Shown: piece after piece, positions 8,844 through 15,805 of the stretch
How positions within the stretch are numbered: the stretch's first letter is position 1
How the letters are laid out: the number at the start of each line of letters is the position of its first letter
Assembly (NCBI RefSeq): GCF_002159735.1
Contig: NZ_NFJF01000006.1
Location: 62,001-126,000, forward strand
Reading direction: 5' to 3'
DNA from: Olsenella sp. An270
GTDB taxonomy: Bacteria; Actinomycetota; Coriobacteriia; Coriobacteriales; Atopobiaceae
Length of the DNA stretch: 64,000 bases
Program-made: the position numbers and the translations under genes
The notes under the pieces: model-generated
What the model was told of the DNA's origin: nothing
Seen by the model: only the letters and a program-made list of their open reading frames with translations
Database searches by the model: none

Positions 8844-9542
8844 CTACGCGACCATGTTGGCTATTCTCGCGCCCTTGCCGAACAGCCCCTCCCAGTCGGA
8901 CTTGAAGGTGTCAAGCGTTCCCTGCGTCATGGGGTGAACGGCCATGGCGCCAAGCATGGGCAGGTCAACGGTAACGTTCTCGGCGCCCGCCTCAATGGCC
9001 CTCTGAAGGTCGAGCGGGGTCTTCAGAGAGGCGGCGCTCACCACGCAGTCAATGCCATGGGAGACGAACGCCTCCTTTATGCGCCTCACGACGTCTATGC
9101 CGTCGCCACCGTTCTTGTCGAGGCGGCTCACGTACACCGCGACGTAGGAGGCGCCCGCCACGGCTGCGAGCATGGCCTGGTTAAAGGTGTAGACCGCCGT
9201 GCAGGACGTGCGAATCCCCAGATCGCGCAGCAGGGAGATCGCCTTGAAGCCCTCGGGGCACGCCGGGATCTTCACGAACGTGTTTCCGGGCACGGCCTTG
9301 ACCATTGCCTGGGCGTCTTCGACGAGCTCCTCGGCGGTGTCGCCCATGGCCTCGAGGAAGAAGGGGGTCTCGCTTCCGATGACGCCGCGAATGTCGAGGG
9401 CGTTCTGAATGAAGGTCCTCCCGGTGCCCTCGAGGCACCTGACCGCAATGGAGGGGTTCATGCTGTAGCAGTTAATGGGGTAGATCTTGCTGGCGGCCTT
9501 CACCATTTCAAAGTCGCCGGTGTCAAGGCAAAACTCAAGCAT
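8844..9542 (-). CDS. Fructose-6-phosphate aldolase-like transaldolase family protein
   Basis: A 232-residue class I aldolase of the FSA/TalC subfamily. The catalytic set of E. coli FSA can be traced: Asp7 (LEFCLDTGD), Asn29 (MNPS), Schiff-base Lys91 (TFVKIPACPEG), Thr115 (CTAVY), Tyr137 and Arg140 (AVYVSRLD), and the C-terminal helix (TFKSDWEGLFGKG). FSA enzymes cleave or form fructose 6-phosphate using dihydroxyacetone and glyceraldehyde 3-phosphate; related proteins handle other ketose phosphates. The start is ATG 9542 after AAGGGAGAG, 10 bp behind PTS IID. Among the two paralogues this is the one with a complete active site. Confidence 0.9.
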   Translation of the reverse strand: MLEFCLDTGDFEMVKAASKIYPINCYSMNPSIAVRCLEGTGRTFIQNALDIRGVIGSETPFFLEAMGDTAEELVEDAQAMVKAVPGNTFVKIPACPEGFKAISLLRDLGIRTSCTAVYTFNQAMLAAVAGASYVAVYVSRLDKNGGDGIDVVRRIKEAFVSHGIDCVVSAASLKTPLDLQRAIEAGAENVTVDLPMLGAMAVHPMTQGTLDTFKSDWEGLFGKGARIANMVA

Positions 9543-9552
9543 CGTCTCTCCC

Positions 9553-10374
9553 TTATCCGAGAATCCCAAGAGCTCCAAGGACAACGCCCAGGACCATGAT
9601 CCCAATGATCTGCGCGAGGATGTTCACACCCTTCTTGTTCAGGGTGTACAGCCCCGCGAAGGCGGCGACGGGAAGCAGGCACGGGAAGATCGAGTCGAAG
9701 GTCTCCTGGAGGGAGAACGCGGTGCCGTTGAGGTCAAAGGCAATCGGCGTGCTCACCACAACGTTCGTCGCGACCATGGCGCCAATGACCATGAGGCCGA
9801 CGACGGACAGCGCGGTCGTGAGCTTCTGCATGACGCTCGTGTCGGAGACCTTGGAGATTATGTTGCCGCCGAGACCGTAGCCGTACTTCACGCCGAGGTA
9901 GCGCAGGGCGATGGTGATCACGTTGTAGATCGCCAGGAACAGGATCGGGCCGAGAATCGAGCCGCTCATGCAGAGGCCACCGACGATGCCGGTCGCAATT
10001 ATGCGCAGGGTGCCGGCAATGAGGGAGTCGCCGATTCCGGCGAGCGGCCCCATGAGCGCGACCTTCATAGAGCTGATCGACGAGGTGTCGAAGCCCTCGT
10101 TGTTGGCGTTCTCCTCCTCCATGGCCGCGACGATGCCGCCGATCAGGGGCTGCATGGTGGTCTGGCAGTTGTAGAACTCGAGGTGGCGCTGGTAGGCGGC
10201 AATGCGGTCCTCGCGGTTGTCGTAAAGCTTCTTGATCGCCGGAATCATGGACCAGCAGAACGCCATGTGCTGCTGACGCTCGAAGTGCCATGCGTGGGAA
10301 GTGGTGAACGACCTCCAGAAGAGGCTGTTGAGCTCCTTCTTGGTGAGCTTCTTCTCGTTAGAACTCGTTGTCAT
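9553..10374 (-). CDS. PTS mannose/fructose/sorbose family IID component
   Basis: The IID subunit pairs with IIC to form the sugar channel of mannose-class phosphotransferase systems. The 273-residue protein shows the family N-terminus LTKKELNSLFWRSF, then the conserved segment YNCQTTMQPLIGGIVAAMEEENAN. MGPLAGIGDSL and a hydrophobic C-terminus follow. ATG 10374 is placed 6 bp after GGAGG and overlaps the end of IIC by 17 bp, which suggests translational coupling. Substrate specificity cannot be read from the sequence. Confidence 0.95.
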   Translation of the reverse strand: MTTSSNEKKLTKKELNSLFWRSFTTSHAWHFERQQHMAFCWSMIPAIKKLYDNREDRIAAYQRHLEFYNCQTTMQPLIGGIVAAMEEENANNEGFDTSSISSMKVALMGPLAGIGDSLIAGTLRIIATGIVGGLCMSGSILGPILFLAIYNVITIALRYLGVKYGYGLGGNIISKVSDTSVMQKLTTALSVVGLMVIGAMVATNVVVSTPIAFDLNGTAFSLQETFDSIFPCLLPVAAFAGLYTLNKKGVNILAQIIGIMVLGVVLGALGILG

Positions 10375-11137
10375 CGTCAACCTCCGTCTCGAGAGCAGAA
10401 CCCTGGCTGGGAATGAAGATGTGGGCCATCATCAGCACGCCAACGAGCACGACGGCAAAGCAGACGATGCCGAGGACGGGAACGCCGAGGTATGCGGCGA
10501 GCAGGAAGCCGAGCAGCAGGAAGACCGCGGTCTCCTTGGAGACGATCATGGTCACCAGCTGGGCGAAGCCGAGGGCGGGAAGAATGCCCGTGGCAATGGT
10601 TATGCCCGTCGTGAGCCAGGCGGGAATGCTGTTGACCAGGGCGGACACCGCGTCCCCGCCAAACATGAAGGCCACGAAGCCAATGACGCCGAAGGTCACG
10701 TCAAACAGGAAGCCGTTGGCCAGGAAGATCGCAGAAATCCCCTTGTCGTTGTCCTCGGCCGCGAACTTGTCCGCGGAACGGGCCATGATCGGAGTAATGA
10801 CGCCGTAGAAGAGGTTGACCACAAAGGCCGAGAGAACCGCGGCGGGCATGGCAATGGTGACGGCCGTGTCAATGCCGTTGCCCGTCGTGATCGCAAAGGC
10901 CGTGCCGAGCACCGAGCCAACGATCATGTCAGGCGGAATCGAAGCTCCGATCGCCTGCATGCCCATGAAGACGAGCTCGAGCTGGAAGCCGATCATGACT
11001 CCCGTGGGAACGTCGCCCAGCGCGAGTCCGACGAGCGCGCCGAGAACGAGCGGCCGTCCCAGCATCGCGGTGCCGACGAAGTAGTCGGCCTTGCCCACGA
11101 ACACTATGAGGCCAATGAGAAAAGCTTGCAGTGCCAT
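10358..11137 (-). CDS. PTS mannose/fructose/sorbose family IIC component
   Basis: The IIC permease of the mannose-class PTS, 259 residues and almost entirely membrane segments. Typical features are an N-terminal LIGLIVFVGKADYF, the LGRPLVLGALVGLALGD stretch and GFQLELVFMGMQAIGASIPPD, which in this family lines the substrate pathway. It sits between IIB and IID in an order normal for this class. A 51-bp gap separates it from IIB, and the ribosome binding site AAGGAGGG precedes ATG 11137. Confidence 0.95.
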   Translation of the reverse strand: MALQAFLIGLIVFVGKADYFVGTAMLGRPLVLGALVGLALGDVPTGVMIGFQLELVFMGMQAIGASIPPDMIVGSVLGTAFAITTGNGIDTAVTIAMPAAVLSAFVVNLFYGVITPIMARSADKFAAEDNDKGISAIFLANGFLFDVTFGVIGFVAFMFGGDAVSALVNSIPAWLTTGITIATGILPALGFAQLVTMIVSKETAVFLLLGFLLAAYLGVPVLGIVCFAVVLVGVLMMAHIFIPSQGSALETEVDDDNEF

Positions 11138-11188
11138 GTGTTTCCCTCCTTGCTTGGTTGTCGTGCGGAGAATCCCCTTGGTCCGCGG

Positions 11189-11662
11189 CTAGAGATCTGC
11201 CGCGGACAGTACCGCCTTCTTGTCCTTTGCCACCTGTCTGACCTCGACCTCGACGCCCTTCTCGACAAGCGCTCGCAGAGTCTCGCGCTCCTGGTCGGTG
11301 ACGTGAACCGCGATTCCCAGGGTCTTGGTGGTCTGGTCCGTTTTCTCGGTGCCGCCGAGATTGAGCGAGGGAATGCCGCACTCCTCGACGAGGCGTGCGC
11401 CGTCCGCCACGCTCCCGGTCACGACAAGGAGCTTGTACTTGTCGGTCACGCCGCTTTTTATGGCTGCAATGGAGTCGTCGATGCTCTTAATCACGAGCTT
11501 CATGCCCACCGGCTTGGCCAGGCGCATGGTCTTCATGCGAATGGGATCGCTCGCCGCCGCGTCCGAGGCGACGAGAATGGCGTCCGCCCCCAGTGCGTGG
11601 CACCAGGAGAACGCGACCTGGCCGTGCAGGAGTCGGTGGTCAACGCGGCAAAGCTTGATCAT
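11189..11662 (-). CDS. PTS mannose/fructose/sorbose family IIB component
   Basis: The cytoplasmic phosphocarrier that passes phosphate from IIA to the incoming sugar. The 157-residue protein begins with the family signature VDHRLLHGQVAF, in which His13 corresponds to the phosphorylated His of IIB-Man/Sor proteins. The rest follows the IIB-sorbose fold (AILVASDAAASDPIRMKTMRL is the usual second segment). It starts 3 bp after the isomerase gene, consistent with one transcript. Confidence 0.94.
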   Translation of the reverse strand: MIKLCRVDHRLLHGQVAFSWCHALGADAILVASDAAASDPIRMKTMRLAKPVGMKLVIKSIDDSIAAIKSGVTDKYKLLVVTGSVADGARLVEECGIPSLNLGGTEKTDQTTKTLGIAVHVTDQERETLRALVEKGVEVEVRQVAKDKKAVLSAADL

Positions 11663-11665
11663 GTG

Positions 11666-12538
11666 CTACCTCTCTTCCTTCTCTGGCTGGCTGTTTTTGT
11701 GGTGTGCTAACTGGGCAAGGCAGCCCTCGTAGAGCTCCCTGGTCTCCCGGACGTAGGACTCGGGGTCGCGGAAGCTCATGGGGTGGACGTACTCGAGCGA
11801 GAATCCGCCGCGATACCCGTGCCGCTCAAAGGCGCGCAGGCTCTCGAGCATGTCGAGTTCCCCGTGACCCCAGGGCATGTGACCGGTCGGGGTGCCGTCG
11901 ACGAAGTGGCAGTGGGCCACGTCGTCGCCAAAGGCCTCGAACCAGTCGTCCACAGTCTCGCCCGCCGCCGACATGGCGCCAAAGTCAATGGTCACGAGGA
12001 GGTTGTCCCGATTGACCCGCTCCTTGATCAGCGCGAGCGACGCGATGTCGGGACCGACCTCGGACGACTTTGTCCAAATGCTCTCGAGCACGAGGTCAAT
12101 CCCCCGCTCGGCTGCATAGTCGGCAAGCCGGCGCAGCATGGTGACGCTCCGCTCGCGCGCCCGCTCGACGGGCTCGTCGTAGTAGTTCCACCCCGGGGTG
12201 ACGAGCACCTTCGGGCAGCTGGTCGCCTGTGCAAGGTCTATGACTTTCTCGAAGTAGGACCTCGTGTTGCTCACGAGAAGCTCTTCGCGGGCGGCTATGT
12301 TGTTGGGCTTTGGGTTGTTCTGCTCCCCGCACAGGCATGCGAGGCGCACGCCATAGGCGTCCATGAGGCGAAGAAGGCGCTCGGGGCCCTCGGAGAACTG
12401 ACCGTTGACCAAAACGTGCTGCGGACAGAGCCACAGCTCGGCCGAGTGCAGGCCAAGGCGCGCACAGCTGGCGAAGAACCCCTCGAGGTCGAAGTAGCGG
12501 TAGCAAATGTTCATGGGGTAGAGGGACTGGGCGTCCAT
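11666..12538 (-). CDS. Sugar phosphate isomerase/epimerase (xylose-isomerase-like TIM barrel)
   Basis: A 290-residue AP-endonuclease-2/xylose-isomerase-like barrel. The segments SAELWLCPQ, LVTPGWNYYD, DLVLESIW, LLVTIDFGAM, VAHCHFVDG and GGFSLEYVHP place Glu, Asp, His and Glu at the ends of strands, as in metal-dependent isomerases and epimerases of this fold. It is embedded between PTS IIA and IIB, so it probably acts on the phosphorylated sugar delivered by this PTS, for example converting an aldose or epimer to a ketose phosphate for the aldolases. That role is inferred from context; the family covers many substrates. The gaps on both sides are 3 bp. Confidence 0.87.
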   Translation of the reverse strand: MDAQSLYPMNICYRYFDLEGFFASCARLGLHSAELWLCPQHVLVNGQFSEGPERLLRLMDAYGVRLACLCGEQNNPKPNNIAAREELLVSNTRSYFEKVIDLAQATSCPKVLVTPGWNYYDEPVERARERSVTMLRRLADYAAERGIDLVLESIWTKSSEVGPDIASLALIKERVNRDNLLVTIDFGAMSAAGETVDDWFEAFGDDVAHCHFVDGTPTGHMPWGHGELDMLESLRAFERHGYRGGFSLEYVHPMSFRDPESYVRETRELYEGCLAQLAHHKNSQPEKEER

Positions 12539-12541
12539 GGC

Positions 12542-12946
12542 CTAGAACTCCTCGGACTCGTCGGAGGCCAACCCGTTGCAGACGAGGATCGACCGCCTTC
12601 CCCGCTCGACAACGCTCTGGACCCCCTCGACGGTGGGCTCGTCCTCGGAGACCAGCTCGACGAGCGTCGGCATGTTCATGCCCGCCACGAGAATGAAGTC
12701 CTTCTCCCCCAGCAGCGCCATGAACTCGTTGTTTACGCTCCCGCCGAATATGTCCGTCACCACGACGACCGCGTCCTCCGGGGAGAACTCGGCGAACGTT
12801 TGGTCAATCTGACTGCGCAGCGAGACGTCCTGGTCAACGTAGGCGCAAATCGTCGAGACGTTGGGAAGGTCACCAAGAATGAAGCTCAGGGTGTCTTTCA
12901 TGCCGTCGGCCAAACGGCCGTGAGACGCCAGTACGATTCTCGTCAT
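12542..12946 (-). CDS. PTS mannose-family IIA component
   Basis: First gene of the operon, a 134-residue EIIA-Man domain that accepts phosphate from HPr. The N-terminus MTRIVLASHGRLADGM carries the phosphorylated His (His9), and VVVVTDIFGGSVNNEF and AGMNMPTLVEL match the dimeric EIIA-Man fold. IIA and IIB are separate chains here rather than fused as in E. coli ManX. ATG 12946 follows GAGGGAGG, 35 bp from the predicted -10. Confidence 0.93.
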   Translation of the reverse strand: MTRIVLASHGRLADGMKDTLSFILGDLPNVSTICAYVDQDVSLRSQIDQTFAEFSPEDAVVVVTDIFGGSVNNEFMALLGEKDFILVAGMNMPTLVELVSEDEPTVEGVQSVVERGRRSILVCNGLASDESEEF

Positions 12947-12976
12947 GCGTGCCTCCCTCTCGCCCGATTTATTATG

Positions 12977-13008
12977 TGTGATGATATAACGTCACATGAC
13001 ATTGTCAA
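12977..13008 (-). promoter_or_regulatory. Promoter and overlapping inverted repeat of the PTS-aldolase operon
   Basis: On the minus strand, TTGACA (13008-13003) and TATCAT (12986-12981) stand 16 bp apart, a good sigma-70-type promoter 35 bp before the IIA start. TGTGA (12977-12981) and TCACA (12992-12996) form an inverted repeat with a 10-bp spacer over the -10 and spacer. The region is markedly AT-rich for this genome. An operator for the neighbouring GntR protein is the simplest reading; the 10-bp spacing does not fit a CRP site, which needs 6. Confidence 0.7.
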
Positions 13009-13143
13009 TACAAATGGGATTTCTGGCTTCAGCCGACCGCTCGGAGTGGAATACCCACCTTCCACCGGTCCCGGACGCGCGGACACGCCGCCGGGGCGGA
13101 GGGCGCGCCGCGCTAGAATGGGTGCCCGCACGAAAGGAGTCAT

Positions 13144-15738
13144 ATGCCCGTCACGCCCGCACCCGAGACCGTCGACGAGGGGCCCAACGCGCCCGGATCG
13201 CTGGGCCGCCTCATACCCTGGCCCGACGACGAGACCTACCCCAACATCCCCGCCGAGGAGGCGCTCGACCTCTTCCTGGGCTGGGTGGAGTCGCGCGGCA
13301 TCGAGCTCTGGCCACACCAGGAGGAGGCGCTGCTCTCCCTGGCGGCGGGCGACCACCTGATCCTGGGAACGCCCACGGGCTCCGGCAAGTCGATGGTGGC
13401 GCTGGGCATGTGCTTCATGAGCGTCTGCACGGACCGGCGTGCCTACTACACCGCGCCCATCAAGGCGCTGGTGAGCGAGAAGTTCTTTGACCTCGTGGAC
13501 CTCTTTGGCCGCGAGAACGTGGGCATGATCACCGGCGACGCCTCCATCAACGCGGATGCGCCGATCATCTGCTGCACGGCGGAGATCCTGGCCAACCAGG
13601 CGCTGCGCGAGGGCGAGAAATGCGACGTGGGCTGCGTCGCCATGGACGAGTTCCACTTCTACGCAGACCCCGACCGCGGCTGGGCCTGGCAGGTGCCGCT
13701 GCTCACGCTGCCACACGCGCAGTTTTTGCTCATGAGCGCCACGCTGGGCGACACCTCGGCCATCGCCGCGGCGCTCTCCGAGCACACCGGCGGGCGCACC
13801 GTCGACACGATCGCCGACGCGCCGCGCCCGGTGCCGCTGTCCTACGAGTTCGTGGACACGGCGCTGGAGGGCACCGTCGAGCTCGTGCTGCGCGCGGGCG
13901 AGGCGCCGCTCTACGTCGTGCACTTCGCGCAGGACGCCGCACTCGCCAGCGCGCAGAGCCTGGCCAGCTACGGCGTCTCCACCAAGGAACAGCGAGAGGC
14001 GATCAAGGAGGCCATCAAGGGAACGCGGTTCACCACCACCTTTGGCAAGACGCTGCAGCGCCTGCTGGGCTGCGGCGTGGGCGTGCACCACGCGGGCATG
14101 CTGCCGCGCTACCGCCTTCTCGTGGAGAGGCTCGCGCAGCAGGGGCTGCTGCCGGTCATCTGCGGGACGGACACGCTGGGCGTGGGCATCAACGTGCCCA
14201 TCCACACCGTGGTGCTCACGGCCTTGTCGAAGTTTGACGGGCGGCGCATGCGCCACCTCAACGCCCGCGAGTTCCACCAGATCGTGGGGCGCGCCGGGCG
14301 CGCCGGCTTTGACACCGAGGGCCACGTCATCGCCGAGGCCACCGAGTACGACATCGAGAACGCACGCGCGCTCGCCAAGGCGGGCGGAGACCCCAAGAAG
14401 GCGCGCAAGATCAAGACCAAGAAGCCGCCCGAGGGGTTTGTGGGCTGGAACAAGCAGACCTTCGAGCGACTGGTCGCCGCCGTGCCGGAGCCGCTGCGGC
14501 CGCGCATGAAGGTGACGCACTCGATGGTGCTCGCCGAGGTCGAGCAGGGCGGCGACGCCTGGGCCCGCGTGCACCGGCTCGTGGAGGAGTCCGCGCAGCC
14601 CGAGGCGGAGAAGGCCGCGCTCGCCACGCGCGCGGACGAGATCTTTGCCACGCTGCTCGACGCCGGCGTGGTCACGCGCGAGGAGCTGGCGGACGGCAGC
14701 ACGTCCTGGTCCACGACCGTGGACCTCCCGGACGACTTTGCGCTGGACCAGCCCCTCTCGCCGTTCCTTCTCGCCGCGCTGGAGCTTCTGGACCCGGAGT
14801 CGGAGACCTATGCGCTCGACGTCATCTCCATGGCCGAGGCAACGCTCGAGGACCCCTGGCAGATCCTGCGCGCCCAGCAGCGCGTCGCGCGGGACCGGGC
14901 GCTCTCCGAGATGAAGGCCGAGGGCGTCGACTACGACGAGCGCATGGAGCGCCTGCAGGAGGTCACCTACCCCAAGCCGCTCGAGGAGCTGCTCGAGCCC
15001 GCCTTCGAGCAGTACTGCGAGAAGGTGCCGTGGGCGCGCGACTTTAGCCTCTCGCCCAAGTCCGTCCTGCGCGACATGATCGAGACCGCGAGCGACTTCA
15101 AGGAGTACGTGGCCCGCTACAACGTGGCGCGCTCCGAGGGCCTCTTCCTGCGCTACCTCTCCGAGGCGTACCGCGCGCTCGACCGCACCGTGCCGCTCGA
15201 CAAGCGCGACGAGCGGCTGCGCGACATCATCTCGTGGCTGGGGCTGGTGGTGCGCACGGTGGACTCCTCGCTCGTGGACGAGTGGGCTGCCGCCGGCGAG
15301 GGCACCTCCGAGGGCCTCGACGCCGCGCCACCCGCCGCGGACGAGGTCGTGCGCGACCGCCGCGGCCTCACGCTGCTGGTGCGCAACGCGCTCTTCGCCC
15401 GCGTGCGGCTGGCGGCGCACGGACGCGCGGAGGAGCTGGGCAAGCTCGACGCCGAGTGGGGCTGGCGCGCTCCGGTGTGGCAGCGGGCGCTGGAGCGCTT
15501 CTTCGACGCACACGAGGAGGTTCTGCTGGACGGCGACGCCCGCAGCGCCGCGTACTTCTCGATAGACGAGAAGGACGAGAAGTCCGCGCACGTCTGGCAC
15601 GTGCACCAGGCGTTCCGCGACTCCGACGACGACCGCGACTTTGGCATCTGGGGCGACGTAGACCTCGACGCCACCCAGGACGAGGGCGCCGTGGTCTTCT
15701 CGGCCTACCGCGTAGGCTTTGTGGACGACGAGGCATAG
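13144..15738 (+). CDS. DEAD/DEAH-box RNA helicase with DUF3516-type C-terminus
   Basis: An 864-residue superfamily 2 helicase of the Ski2-like type found in actinobacteria. Motif I GTPTGSGKS (about residue 75), the YTAPIKALVSEK motif Ia, DEFH as motif II (about 168), LLMSATL as motif III, and motif VI QIVGRAGRAG are intact. The C-terminal third (about 500-864) matches the conserved region named DUF3516. Such enzymes unwind RNA or RNA-DNA using ATP; the exact substrate is not established. A TAGAAT at 13114-13119 may be its -10, and AAAGGAG precedes ATG 13144. helD follows 67 bp downstream. Confidence 0.92.
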   Translation: MPVTPAPETVDEGPNAPGSLGRLIPWPDDETYPNIPAEEALDLFLGWVESRGIELWPHQEEALLSLAAGDHLILGTPTGSGKSMVALGMCFMSVCTDRRAYYTAPIKALVSEKFFDLVDLFGRENVGMITGDASINADAPIICCTAEILANQALREGEKCDVGCVAMDEFHFYADPDRGWAWQVPLLTLPHAQFLLMSATLGDTSAIAAALSEHTGGRTVDTIADAPRPVPLSYEFVDTALEGTVELVLRAGEAPLYVVHFAQDAALASAQSLASYGVSTKEQREAIKEAIKGTRFTTTFGKTLQRLLGCGVGVHHAGMLPRYRLLVERLAQQGLLPVICGTDTLGVGINVPIHTVVLTALSKFDGRRMRHLNAREFHQIVGRAGRAGFDTEGHVIAEATEYDIENARALAKAGGDPKKARKIKTKKPPEGFVGWNKQTFERLVAAVPEPLRPRMKVTHSMVLAEVEQGGDAWARVHRLVEESAQPEAEKAALATRADEIFATLLDAGVVTREELADGSTSWSTTVDLPDDFALDQPLSPFLLAALELLDPESETYALDVISMAEATLEDPWQILRAQQRVARDRALSEMKAEGVDYDERMERLQEVTYPKPLEELLEPAFEQYCEKVPWARDFSLSPKSVLRDMIETASDFKEYVARYNVARSEGLFLRYLSEAYRALDRTVPLDKRDERLRDIISWLGLVVRTVDSSLVDEWAAAGEGTSEGLDAAPPAADEVVRDRRGLTLLVRNALFARVRLAAHGRAEELGKLDAEWGWRAPVWQRALERFFDAHEEVLLDGDARSAAYFSIDEKDEKSAHVWHVHQAFRDSDDDRDFGIWGDVDLDATQDEGAVVFSAYRVGFVDDEA

Positions 15739-15805
15739 CCCCGCGCGCTGCGATGGCGTACCATTGAATGCTCGAAATTCCGTGCCCCAACGCAGAAGGA
15801 GCGCC

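Noticed and set aside
12977-12996. CRP-like site TGTGA/TCACA at the PTS operon
   Set aside because: The spacer is 10 bp instead of the 6 required for CRP, and the site overlaps the -10. A local GntR operator is more likely.
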